NCBI RefSeq assembly: GCF_003865135.1
Contig: NZ_BHZC01000001.1
Span: forward strand, 1,736,001 to 1,800,000
From: Streptomyces chrestomyceticus JCM 4735
GTDB taxonomy: Bacteria > Actinomycetota > Actinomycetes > Streptomycetales > Streptomycetaceae
Reading direction: 5' to 3'
Length of the DNA stretch: 64,000 nt
Made by a program: the position numbers and the translations under genes. The notes beneath the pieces were generated by a model that did no database searches, was not told where the DNA came from, and saw only the letters and a list, made by a program, of their open reading frames with translations. Positions 33,323 through 42,016 of the stretch are shown one piece after another (positions within the stretch are counted from its first letter, which is position 1; the number at the start of each line of letters is the position of its first letter).

Positions 33323-35310
33323 TTCGTCAGTTCCAGCACCGGTACGTCCGTACGGTCGATGCCGAAGACCTGGACGTACAGCGACAGTTCCGCCTCCACG
33401 GCGCGGACGATGGTCTCCGCGCGGCGGAAGCCATGGCCCTCGCCCTCGAACGCCAGGTAGGCGTGGGCGGTGCCGTGCCGGCTGACCTCCGCGAGGAAAG
33501 GTTCGCACTGGTCCGGCGGGCAGACGGCGTCGTCGAGGCCCTGAAGGAGCAGGAAGGGCGCGGTGATCCGGTCCGCGTGCCGCAGCGGGGAACGGTCGCG
33601 GTAGCGGTCCGGGACCTCGTCATACGGGCCGATCAGGCCGGTCAGGTACTGCGACTCGAAGTCATGGGTGCCGTCCTCGATCCAGCCCACCAGGTCGAGG
33701 ACCGGATAGCTGATCGACGCGCAGGCGTACAGACCGGTCGTCACCAGCGAGGCCGCGGCGGTCCAGCCACCCGCGCTGCCGCCGCGGATCGCCAGCCGGT
33801 GCCGGTCGGCGGTGCCCTCGTCGGCCAGCGCCTCGGCGACGGCCGCGCAGTCCTCGACGTCCACCACGCCCCACTGCTCGCGCAGCCGCTCGCGGTAGGC
33901 GCGTCCGTAGCCCGTGGAGCCGCCGTAGTTGACCTCGACGACACCGATGCCGCGGGAGGTGAAGTAGGCGATCTCCAGGTTCAGTACGAGCGGGATGCGG
34001 CCGGTGGGGCCGCCGTGGGCCCGGACGACGTAGGGCGGCAGTTCGCCGTCGGGGGCGCGGTGGCCGGGGCTGTGCGGCGGGTAGATGTGGGCGTGGATGT
34101 CGCGGCCGTCGGGGCCGGTGAAGGTGCGGAGCTGCGGCTCGGGGTAGTGCACCGGGTCCACCGCGTCGGCGTGCCGGGCCGCGATCACCCGGGCCCGGCC
34201 CGTACAGGTGTCCAGTTCCACGATCTCGTACGCGCTGCGCGGGCTGGCGGCGACGCCGACCACCCGGCTGCCGTGCACGGCCAGGGTGGACGCCCACTCC
34301 GTCCACGGCCCGGCCGCGTCCACCAGTTCTCCGCTGACCGGGTCGAGGATGCCGAGCGCCATGGCGCCGCGGCCGTGCAGCACCGCGATCGTGCCGCCGT
34401 CCAGCGGCAGGAACCAGCGCGCGCCGAGCTGCCACAGCGCGCCGCCGAACTCCTCCTGGCGGGGCCTGCACAGGCGCCTGCCGGGGGCCCCTGCGGCGTC
34501 GGGGTCGGCGCGGCGCAGTTCCCACCAGCCGTCCGCGTCGGAGACGTACAGCAGGGTGCCGTCCGTGTCCCACTCGATCTGCGGTACGGACTCCTCGGCG
34601 CCGCCGGCGATCGTCCGTACGCCGGTGAACCCGCCGCCGTCGGTGATGTCGGCGAGCAGCACCTCCGTGCCGTCCCACGGCATCCGCGGGTGGTCCCAGG
34701 CGATCCAGGCGGCCCGCCGCCCGTCCGGCGAGATCCGCGGCCCGGTGACGAAACGGTTGCGGTCGTCACTCAGTTCCCGTACGGCCGCGCGGTCACCGGC
34801 CGCCGAGCCGTCCAGCGGCACCGCGGCGATCACCCGGCGTACGTCGGTCGGGCGGGGGCCGGTGAACTCCTCCAGGACGCACCACACCTCGCCCCGGTCC
34901 AGCCGCAGGACCGGGTCGGCCCAGCGCAGCCCGCCGCCGACGGCCGAGACCGGGGTGAGCGGGCGGGGCGCCGCGTCACCGTCCGGCGCCCAGGCGTACA
35001 GCCGCTGGTCGGCGAAGTGACAGAACACCAGGACCGTGCGGCCGTCCGCGTCCACGCCGGCGGCCCAGGGCTGGCCGCCGTACTCCATGACCCGGCTGCG
35101 GACGTTCCAGGGCTCCGGCAGCAGTGTCTGTTCCGCGCCGTCGGGACGCCTGCGGACCAGCGCGCGCCGGCCGCCCTCCGCGGGGCGGCCCTCGGTCCAC
35201 CACACCTCGTCCCCCACCACGCCGACGTACTCGGGCCGGCCCTCGTGCTCGGCGACCAGCCGGGCGTCGATCGGGGACGGCCAGGCTCCGTAGGGGGCCG
35301 TGGTGACCAT
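33319..35310 (-). CDS. S9 family peptidase (prolyl oligopeptidase type)
   Basis: Cytoplasmic serine peptidase of 663 residues. The first 400 residues form a beta-propeller-like region (WADPVLRLDRGEVWCVLEEF, RPLTPVSAVGGGLRW). The C-terminal alpha/beta hydrolase has the nucleophile in IRGGSAGGWTAA, the Asp in QGLDDAVCPPDQ and the His in GEGHGFRRAE. This is the acylaminoacyl-peptidase/DPP group, cleaving short peptides. The ATG has GGAGG nine bases upstream. It leads a two-gene coupled unit with the S66 LD-carboxypeptidase. No signal peptide is visible. Confidence 0.92.
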   Translation of the reverse strand: MVTTAPYGAWPSPIDARLVAEHEGRPEYVGVVGDEVWWTEGRPAEGGRRALVRRRPDGAEQTLLPEPWNVRSRVMEYGGQPWAAGVDADGRTVLVFCHFADQRLYAWAPDGDAAPRPLTPVSAVGGGLRWADPVLRLDRGEVWCVLEEFTGPRPTDVRRVIAAVPLDGSAAGDRAAVRELSDDRNRFVTGPRISPDGRRAAWIAWDHPRMPWDGTEVLLADITDGGGFTGVRTIAGGAEESVPQIEWDTDGTLLYVSDADGWWELRRADPDAAGAPGRRLCRPRQEEFGGALWQLGARWFLPLDGGTIAVLHGRGAMALGILDPVSGELVDAAGPWTEWASTLAVHGSRVVGVAASPRSAYEIVELDTCTGRARVIAARHADAVDPVHYPEPQLRTFTGPDGRDIHAHIYPPHSPGHRAPDGELPPYVVRAHGGPTGRIPLVLNLEIAYFTSRGIGVVEVNYGGSTGYGRAYRERLREQWGVVDVEDCAAVAEALADEGTADRHRLAIRGGSAGGWTAAASLVTTGLYACASISYPVLDLVGWIEDGTHDFESQYLTGLIGPYDEVPDRYRDRSPLRHADRITAPFLLLQGLDDAVCPPDQCEPFLAEVSRHGTAHAYLAFEGEGHGFRRAETIVRAVEAELSLYVQVFGIDRTDVPVLELTK

Positions 35311-35523
35311 GGTGGCGTTCCTCCTCAGGCGTTGGAGCCGCCAAGCCTGTCGTACGCGGGGCCGGGCATCAACCCGTACGGTTTCCGCACGGAGGTCCCG
35401 GCCTGGCCGAATTCGACCGGTCCGGAGGGGAACCGGCGGGCGGGGGTGCGCCTCCAGGGGCGGAAGGCCCGGCGGTTCGCGGTCCGCCGGGCGGTTCGCG
35501 GTCCCGGCGGCCCCAACGTTCCT

Positions 35524-36912
35524 TCAGCCGCTCACCCCGGGCTGCGGCCGCCCCGTCGACGCCCGCAGGAAGTGGTCGAGGACCCGCACGCCGAAGTGCA
35601 GCGCCTCCACCGGGACGCGCTCGTCGACCCCGTGGAACAGCGCCTGGTAGTCGAAGCCTTCGGGCAGCTTGAGCGGCGAGAAGCCGTATCCGGCGATGCC
35701 CAGCCGGGAGAACTGCTTGGCGTCCGTGCCGCCCGACATGCAGTACGGGACCACATGGCCGTCCGGGTCGAAGCGCTCGATCGCGTCCCGCATCGCCGTG
35801 TACACCGGCGCGTCCACCGGCGCCTGGAGGGCCACCTCGCCGTGGTCGTACGCCCAGGACACCTCGGGCCCGGTCAGCCGGTCCATGGTGGTGCGGAACT
35901 CCGCCTCGCCGCCGGGTACCACCCGGCCGTCCACGTACCCGACGGCGTTGCCCGGGATGACGTTGACCTTGTAGCCGGCCTCCAGCATCGTCGGGTTGGC
36001 GCTGTTGCGGACCGTCGGCTCGACGAGCGCGGCCGACGGGCCGAGCTTGCTGAGCAGCGTGTCCACGTCGAAGTCCGGGGCGTCCAGGCGGGCCTCGATG
36101 CCGTGCAGGGCGGCCAGTTCGGTGAGTGCCGCGCGTACCGTGTCGGTCAGGCGTACCGGCCAGCGGTGCTCGCCGATACGGGCCACGGCCGCCGCGAGCC
36201 GGCTGACCGCGTTGGCGCGGTTGACCTTCGAGCCGTGCCCGGCCTTGCCCTCGGCGGTCAGTTTCAGCCAGGCCGTACCCCGCTCCCCCGCCGCGACCGG
36301 GTACAGCCGCATCCCGCCGCCCGCGTGGAAGGTGAAGGCGCCGGACTCGCTGACGCCCTCCGTGCAGCCCTCGAACAGGCCGGGGTGGTGGTCGGCGAGG
36401 AAACCCGAGCCGTCGATGGCGCTGGCCTCCTCGTCGGCCGTGAACGCCAGCACCAGGTCGCGCCGGGGCCGGACGCCGGTACGCGCCCACTGCCGGACGG
36501 CCGCGAGCACCATCGCGTCCATGTTCTTCATGTCCACGGCGCCCCGGCCCCAGACGACGCCGTCCTCGACCTCGCCGGAGAACGGGTGCCTGCTCCAGTC
36601 GGCGGGCTCGGCGGGCACCACGTCCAGATGCCCGTGCACCAGCAGGGCGGCCGCGCCCGGGTCCGCGCCCTCGACGCGCGCGACCACGTTCGTACGCCCC
36701 GGGCTGCGCTCCAGCAGCACCGGCTGCAGACCGGCTTCGGCGAGCCGCTCCGCGACGTACTCGGCAGCCGGGCGCTCCCGGCAGTCGCCGCCGCCGCGGT
36801 TGGTGGTGTCGATACGGATCAGATCGGACGTGAACCGCACGACCTCGTCGAGGGCCTGTCCGTCCACCGCGTCGCCGTCGCGGTCCGCCGTGCCGTCGGC
36901 GCTGTCAGCCAT
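35524..36912 (-). CDS. M20/M25/M40 family metallopeptidase
   Basis: Zinc aminoacylase or dipeptidase of 462 residues. The M20 features are clear: LLVHGHLDVVPAEPADWSR (zinc His and Asp), VWGRGAVDMKNMDAMV (bridging Asp), LAFTADEEASAIDG (catalytic Glu-Glu). A dimerisation domain follows. The Gly/Asp-rich first 15 residues are variable. The ATG at 36912 has GGAGG six bases upstream and overlaps the end of the DppA-like gene by 8 bp. Together they form a peptide-degradation operon. M20 members hydrolyse N-acyl amino acids, dipeptides or succinyl compounds. Confidence 0.92.
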   Translation of the reverse strand: MADSADGTADRDGDAVDGQALDEVVRFTSDLIRIDTTNRGGGDCRERPAAEYVAERLAEAGLQPVLLERSPGRTNVVARVEGADPGAAALLVHGHLDVVPAEPADWSRHPFSGEVEDGVVWGRGAVDMKNMDAMVLAAVRQWARTGVRPRRDLVLAFTADEEASAIDGSGFLADHHPGLFEGCTEGVSESGAFTFHAGGGMRLYPVAAGERGTAWLKLTAEGKAGHGSKVNRANAVSRLAAAVARIGEHRWPVRLTDTVRAALTELAALHGIEARLDAPDFDVDTLLSKLGPSAALVEPTVRNSANPTMLEAGYKVNVIPGNAVGYVDGRVVPGGEAEFRTTMDRLTGPEVSWAYDHGEVALQAPVDAPVYTAMRDAIERFDPDGHVVPYCMSGGTDAKQFSRLGIAGYGFSPLKLPEGFDYQALFHGVDERVPVEALHFGVRVLDHFLRASTGRPQPGVSG

Positions 36913-37738
36913 ATTGCTCCTCCACCGCCGACGACACGACGGTGGTGACCGTCTTGAAGCAGCGGATCGCTTCGTACATGTTCTCGCTGGTGTACGCGAC
37001 GCGCCGTTCACCGGCGGGCTCGACGCCGGGGACGCAGGCCGCCTGGACCACCAGGTGCTCGGCGTCGAACTCGATCTCCACGGTGAACGGGCCGCCGCGC
37101 ACCGGCTCGGTGCGCACCGCGAGGGCCGCCGCCTCGCGCGCGGCGGCTCTGATCTCCGCCGCCGTACGGGCCGGGGGCCGGCACACGGCCGCGTACCGCG
37201 AGACGTAGTCCTTGACCGCCACGGCCCGCGCCCCGGGCGCGTACCCGGCGGCGTCCTCGCAGGTCCGGTCGTCGCCGGTCACCAGCACCACGGGCACACC
37301 GTATTCGGCCACCACCAGGGAGTTGAGGTACCCCTCGCTGGCGCGCGTGCCGTTCACCCACACGCCCGTCAGGGAGTTGGCGAGGTACGTGTGGGCCAGC
37401 ACGCCTTCCGTGCCGGCGCCCGTGTGGTAGCCGACGAACGCGACGCCGTCGACGTCGCCGTACTGGACGCCCTCGACCATGCTCAGCGCCTTGTGCTTGC
37501 CGGTGAGCAACTGGGCCCGCTCGTCGAGCTGCTCCAGCAGCAGGTTGCGCATGGACCAGTGGGCCTCGTTGACCAGCACCTCGTCCGCGCCGCCGTCGAA
37601 GAACCCGGCGATCGCCGCGTTGACGTCACCGGTGAACACGGGCCGGAACCGCTGCCACTGGGCGTGGCCCGGCAGCACGTCGTCCGGCCAGGTCACTCCG
37701 GTGACGCCCTCCATGTCCGCGGAAATGAGGATCTTCAC
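36905..37738 (-). CDS. dppA: M55 D-aminopeptidase (DppA-like)
   Basis: D-specific zinc aminopeptidase of 277 residues. Its metal site is in register with the Bacillus enzyme: D8 and E10 in SADMEGVTG, H60 in LVNEAHWSMRN, H105 in VGYHTGAG, H116, and E135 near TRASEGY. Such enzymes hydrolyse D-Ala-containing di- and oligopeptides, probably from cell-wall turnover. GTG starts at 37738 or 37741 are both possible; the ribosome site is weak. It overlaps the M20 gene by 8 bp, and together with the S66 and S9 genes downstream on the strand it suggests a role in D-amino-acid peptide breakdown. Confidence 0.9.
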   Translation of the reverse strand: MKILISADMEGVTGVTWPDDVLPGHAQWQRFRPVFTGDVNAAIAGFFDGGADEVLVNEAHWSMRNLLLEQLDERAQLLTGKHKALSMVEGVQYGDVDGVAFVGYHTGAGTEGVLAHTYLANSLTGVWVNGTRASEGYLNSLVVAEYGVPVVLVTGDDRTCEDAAGYAPGARAVAVKDYVSRYAAVCRPPARTAAEIRAAAREAAALAVRTEPVRGGPFTVEIEFDAEHLVVQAACVPGVEPAGERRVAYTSENMYEAIRCFKTVTTVVSSAVEEQYG

Positions 37739-38283
37739 CACGCACCGTCCCGTCACAGCTAGCAGGCGGACCGCTCCGGCACCGGCCCGGCCGACCGCGC
37801 CACCGGGCAGGCCTCCCACCATAACCAGGACCGGCCACCGCACTCCCGACCTTGACGCGACTGCATCCGTACGGCCGGTCCGGCGCCGCGCCCCGGCCCG
37901 CTGCGGGCCGTACCGGGCCCCACCCCCGTGTGGGCCCGGTACCCGTCCGGGCCCCCTTCCGGGCAGGCGCGCCACCCGGCGACGCCCCCGCCGGCGGCCG
38001 GACTGCCCGGCCGTGCACCACCGTGCCGTCCGCCGCCCCCGCCCCGCATCCCACTACAGGGCGGGGCGTCTCCGCCGTACGGGGGAAGTACGGGGGGTCT
38101 GGAGGGGGATGCGGGGGTGGGGAGTGGGGGGCGAGAGGGGTGGGAAGTGGGGGGGCGGAAGGCGTGGGGGCGCCTGTGGGTGGACGGCCGCGAAGTGGCC
38201 GGCTGCGGGGTTACGCCGACCGCCTCCGGGTATCCCCCGCCGGGGGGATGATCTCGTTCGATTTGCCCCGTAGGGCGGCTCGC
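37739..38283. other. Intergenic zone without gene, G-run rich
   Basis: A 545-bp stretch with no convincing gene on either strand, between the M55 gene (start 37738) and the minus-strand methyltransferase (stop 38284). The minus strand could carry the M55 promoter in its first 100 bp. The most striking content is the run of G tracts at 38081-38170, described separately. The rest is low-complexity GC-rich sequence. Confidence 0.7.
38081..38170 (+). other. Cluster of G-runs (possible G-quadruplex)
   Basis: Within 90 bp there are ten G tracts of three to seven bases (GGGGG at 38081, GGGGGG at 38092, GGGGG at 38104 and 38113, GGGG at 38119, GGGGGG at 38126, GGGG at 38137, GGG at 38142, GGGGGGG at 38149, GGGGG at 38166) with short spacers. 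This meets the usual rule for quadruplex formation several times over. Confidence 0.7.
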
Positions 38284-39189
38284 CTACCCGCCCGGCCCTA
38301 CGGCGCCCGGTGCCCCACGGCCCCAGCGTGCCACGGCGCCCGGCGCGCCACCGCGCCCAGCACACCACGGCGCCCCCTGACGGCGTGCAGCCGCGCAGCC
38401 CGACCCCCGCATCCGGCCTCTCCACCCCGGACTCCACCCCGCGCAGCCCTGACCAGCGCCGCTGCGCTCAGCCCGCCGCCCCGCCACCAGCCAGTTGGTC
38501 GGGATCTCGATGCGGGAGCCGTCCGCCCGGTACTCGGTCGTCGTCAGCGGGAGGCGGCCGGTGGCCAGCACCCGCAGGCCGTAGGCGGCGAGCAGTTCGG
38601 GGACGACGGAGTCGGCCATCTCGCCGGGTGCGATGCCGTGCGCGAGGACCGCGCGGAGCTTGCCCGGTGGACCGTCGGGGCTCTGCGCCAGGGAGGCGAA
38701 GACGTCCCTGGACGCCTCGGCCGGTTCGACGGCGAAGATCCGGCCGCGCCGGCCCAGCAGCGTCGCCACGTTCCGTACGATCCGGGGCCGGTCCTCGGCG
38801 GCGCACTGGTGGAGGACGCCGCGCAGGTACACGTTGACGTCGCCCAGTTCGCCGTGCAGCGCGCGCACGGCCGCCGCGTCGGCCGCGTCCAGGCAGCGGT
38901 ATTCGGCCATGCCCGACGGGTCGTCCGCGCGGGCGCGGGCGACGGCCGCCGGCGAGAGGTCGACGCCGATCGCGCGCGGACAGCGCCCCGCCAGGAAGCG
39001 GGTCTGGGTGCCGTTGCCGCAGCCCAGGTCGACGACCGGCAGCGCGGCGTCGAAGTGGGCGGCGAAGAGCGGCAGATGGAGCTCGGCCGTCAGGGAGGGG
39101 TCGGAGTCCCAGAAGACCTCGCCCGCACCCGCCGGGGCGTCCCGCCAGAAGCCTTCCCAGGCCCGCAGGTAGTGGCTCGAAGCGCTCAT
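38284..39189 (-). CDS. SAM-dependent methyltransferase with run-on tail
   Basis: Class I methyltransferase of 301 residues. Motif I is VVDLGCGNGTQTRFLAGR, followed by AIGVDLSPAAVARA, and LRGVLHQCAAEDR and GRIFAVEPAEA later. Typical members end near IEIPTNWLVAGRR (residue 235 or so). Here about 65 further residues of low-complexity Gly/Ala/Arg (GAPGAV-like) sequence follow, so the original stop has probably been lost or shifted. The catalytic fold is complete, so the enzyme may work. The ATG at 39189 starts 53 bp after the SpoIIE gene stop on the same strand. Substrate unknown. Confidence 0.83.
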   Translation of the reverse strand: MSASSHYLRAWEGFWRDAPAGAGEVFWDSDPSLTAELHLPLFAAHFDAALPVVDLGCGNGTQTRFLAGRCPRAIGVDLSPAAVARARADDPSGMAEYRCLDAADAAAVRALHGELGDVNVYLRGVLHQCAAEDRPRIVRNVATLLGRRGRIFAVEPAEASRDVFASLAQSPDGPPGKLRAVLAHGIAPGEMADSVVPELLAAYGLRVLATGRLPLTTTEYRADGSRIEIPTNWLVAGRRAERSGAGQGCAGWSPGWRGRMRGSGCAAARRQGAPWCAGRGGAPGAVARWGRGAPGAVGPGG

Positions 39190-39242
39190 GGCTCATTGCT
39201 ACTGCGGCGCGCGACACCCCCGCAAGTCCGGCGACCGTCCTT

Positions 39243-41786
39243 TCATGCGCTGTCGCGGACCGGCGTGCGCCCGTCGCGCGGCCAGTTGCTTCCGATACGG
39301 GACAGAGTCTGCTCGAACCAGACCGTCTTACCGGTCGCCGTCCGGCTCGTGCCCCATTCCCGCGCGAGCCTGCTGACCACCCGCAACCCACGCCCGAACT
39401 CGTCGTCGTCCGCCGCGCTCAGCATCTGCGGCAGCGCGTGGTCGTCGTCCGACACCTCGCACAGCAGGGCGTCCGTCCGCACCAGCCGCAGCACCACGTG
39501 CTGGGTGTGCGCATGCCGTACGGCGTTGGTGACGACCTCGCTGACCAGCAGCTCGGCGGTCTCCGAGGCCGCCTCCAGCCCCCACTGCGCCAGCCGGCGG
39601 CGGACCAGGCGGCGGGCGCGGCCCGCCTCGCGCGCGTCGATGGCCAGCCGCCACTCGGCGACGTCCTGCGGGGCGATGCCGTTGAGCCGCGCCATCAGCA
39701 GCGCCACGTCGTCCTTGCGGCCGCCGCGTACGTTCAGCGCGCGGATGATGGCGTCGCAGGCGTCGTCCATGGAGGCGGCCGGGTGGGCGGCGGACTCGGC
39801 GAGCGCCGCCAGGCCCACGCCTATGTCCTCGCCCCGCACCTCGACCAGGCCGTCCGTGCACAGCACCAGCCGGTCGCCCGGCGCCACCGGGACCGTGACC
39901 GCCTCGAACGGCACGCCCCCTACGCCGATGGGCGCGCCCGTCGGCAGCTCCAGCAGCTCGCTGCGGCCGTCCACGGCCCGCACCAGGACCGGCGGGATGT
40001 GCCCGGCGTTGGCCATCACCAGCCGCTGGCCGATCGGGTCGTAGACCGCGTACAGGCAGGTGGCGAGGTAGTTGTCGCCGAGCCGCTGGGCGAGGTCGTC
40101 CAGGCTGCGCAGCAACTGGGCCGGGTGCATGTCGATGGCGGCCATGGTCTGCACCGCCGTCCGCAACTGACCCATCATCGCGGCGGAGTTCAGGCCGTGG
40201 CCCATCACGTCGCCCACGACGAAGGCGGTGCGCGACCCGGGCAGCTTGATGGTGTCGAACCAGTCGCCGCCGACCCGGCCGAGGCGGGTGCCCGGCAGGT
40301 AGCGGGTGGCGGTGTCGCAGCCGGCCATCCGGGGCGCGATGTGCGGCAGCATGCTGTCCTGGAGCGTCTCGGCGACGTTCTCCTGGTAGGTGTACATGCG
40401 GGCGTTGTCCAGGACGAGGCCGGCCCGGGCGGCCAGTTCGGCGCCGGTGACCCGGTCCATGTCGTTGAACTCCATCCGCTCCGGATTGCGCAGCAGGATC
40501 ATGAAGCCCAGGACCACGTTGCGCGCCTTGAGCGGGACCACCAGCAGCGAGCGCCGGTTGATCAGCGGACTGATGTCGCGCTTCTCGAACTGGGCGGCGA
40601 TCGCGTTGCCCAGCTCCTCGCTGATGCGCGGGATCAGCACCGGCTCACCGGTGGTCATGCACTGGAAGAACGGCGTGTGCACCGGAAAGGGCATCGACTC
40701 GCCGACCGGGACGACGTCGTCCCACCGGCCCGGCTCGTCGTTGTGCTCCACCGCGACGCGGTGCCACATGGTCGTGGCGTCCGGCGGGCCGTCGGGGAAG
40801 CCCTCGCCCGCGATGACCTGTTCGCGCAGGTAGGTGCCGGCGACGTCGGTGAAGCGCGGTACGACGGCCTCGCTGACCTCCTGGATGGTATGGGCCAGGT
40901 CCAGGGACGAGCCGATCCGGCCGCTGACCTCGTTCAGGAACTCCAAGCGCTCCCGTACGGCGGCGTATTCGAGGTCGGACTCCAGCTCCGCCGCGGCCTC
41001 GGCGGCGGCCCGCGCGTCCCGGTCGCCGCTCGCGGCCCGCTGCAGCCGGGCCCGCCGCTCCACCCGGCGCGGCACGCCCCAGTCCGGGGTGACCGGGAAG
41101 CGCTCCTGCTGGCTGACCTCCAGCACCGGATAGCCCAGCGCCAGCACCTGGGAGACGATGCGGGCGCTCTCCTGGGGGCTCATGCTCGGCAGAATCTGCG
41201 GGAGTTGGGCGGCCAGCACCTCGGACCCCTCGAAGTCCGTGTGCAGCGCGAAGCCGGGGACGAAACGCTCGATCTCCGCGGCGTCCTCGCCGGCCGGGCC
41301 GGACGCCGCGTCCGCGCCGCCGCGGCCGTGCAACTGGTCGGCGTCCGCGGCCAGGACGAGCAGCCGCTCCGCACCGGGGCCCACCAGCGGATACGCCCAC
41401 CACAGGAGATCGACCGTGCCCCGCTCCACGTCCGCCATACGGGCGCGCCCCGCGGTGGGGTAGCCGGCCCGGCCGTCCAGCGACATCTCCAGGCCGGGCC
41501 CGTCGCACGGGCCGCCCGCCGGTTCCTCGTCCCAGCTCCGCGCCGTCCACTCCTCCTCGCCGAGCGCGCCGGAGACCGGCATCAGATCGACGGCGGGCGT
41601 CCCCACCGCGTCCTCGCGGGAGGGTCCGAAGAGCCTGCGCGCGCCCGTGCTCCAGTGGGAGACCAGTCCGTCGCCGTCCACCACCACTACGGCGAGCGGT
41701 ATCCGCCCGGGCACGGGGTCCCGTGGCGCCGGCACCTGAGGCACCGCGCCCACCCTGTCGTCGCCGTGCGACGGGCCACGCTCCAT
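39243..41786 (-). CDS. SpoIIE-type PP2C phosphatase with PAS, GAF and HATPase domains
   Basis: Multidomain regulator of 847 residues. PAS-like region about 20-150 (IPLAVVVVDGDGLVSHWSTG); a linking helical segment to 330; GAF about 330-480 (RLEFLNEVSGRIGSS, NRRSLLVVPLKARNVVLGFM). Then a PP2C/SpoIIE phosphatase at about 500-710 (RVGGDWFDTIKLP, VGDVMGHGLNSAA, DGLVEVRGEDIG) and an RsbW-like HATPase at about 735-830 (LVSEVVTNAVRHAH, DDDEFGRGLRVVSRL). Such proteins dephosphorylate or phosphorylate anti-sigma antagonists and tune sigma factors. The ATG has AAGGAG nine bases upstream. A partner STAS protein is not in the window. The SigB-type factor at 6574 is a distant candidate target. Confidence 0.93.
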   Translation of the reverse strand: MERGPSHGDDRVGAVPQVPAPRDPVPGRIPLAVVVVDGDGLVSHWSTGARRLFGPSREDAVGTPAVDLMPVSGALGEEEWTARSWDEEPAGGPCDGPGLEMSLDGRAGYPTAGRARMADVERGTVDLLWWAYPLVGPGAERLLVLAADADQLHGRGGADAASGPAGEDAAEIERFVPGFALHTDFEGSEVLAAQLPQILPSMSPQESARIVSQVLALGYPVLEVSQQERFPVTPDWGVPRRVERRARLQRAASGDRDARAAAEAAAELESDLEYAAVRERLEFLNEVSGRIGSSLDLAHTIQEVSEAVVPRFTDVAGTYLREQVIAGEGFPDGPPDATTMWHRVAVEHNDEPGRWDDVVPVGESMPFPVHTPFFQCMTTGEPVLIPRISEELGNAIAAQFEKRDISPLINRRSLLVVPLKARNVVLGFMILLRNPERMEFNDMDRVTGAELAARAGLVLDNARMYTYQENVAETLQDSMLPHIAPRMAGCDTATRYLPGTRLGRVGGDWFDTIKLPGSRTAFVVGDVMGHGLNSAAMMGQLRTAVQTMAAIDMHPAQLLRSLDDLAQRLGDNYLATCLYAVYDPIGQRLVMANAGHIPPVLVRAVDGRSELLELPTGAPIGVGGVPFEAVTVPVAPGDRLVLCTDGLVEVRGEDIGVGLAALAESAAHPAASMDDACDAIIRALNVRGGRKDDVALLMARLNGIAPQDVAEWRLAIDAREAGRARRLVRRRLAQWGLEAASETAELLVSEVVTNAVRHAHTQHVVLRLVRTDALLCEVSDDDHALPQMLSAADDDEFGRGLRVVSRLAREWGTSRTATGKTVWFEQTLSRIGSNWPRDGRTPVRDSA

Positions 41787-42016
41787 GGGCGGTTGCTCCT
41801 TCGTACACCGATCTTGCACCACCGCTACCACGGTACGACCGTGGGGTGACAGCGCGGGCCGCATTCACCGAATAGGTGGTGCGCCCCGCGCGAACGACCA
41901 TGGCGCGAGGTGACCGGTCGTCCCGGGCGCCACTGCCGTCCCGTCCCGCACCGGCTCAGCCGAATCGTTCCTGCCGGGACCGGTCGCGGTCTTGCGGGCG
42001 TCCGTATGGTGAGGAC

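Noticed and set aside
33160..36948. A 1262-codon open frame on the plus strand
   Set aside because: It runs antisense to the S66, S9 and M20 peptidase genes and has no recognisable protein pattern.
37852..40044. A 730-codon open frame on the plus strand
   Set aside because: It is opposite the methyltransferase and SpoIIE genes, has low-complexity Pro/Arg composition and no domain; a GC-rich shadow.
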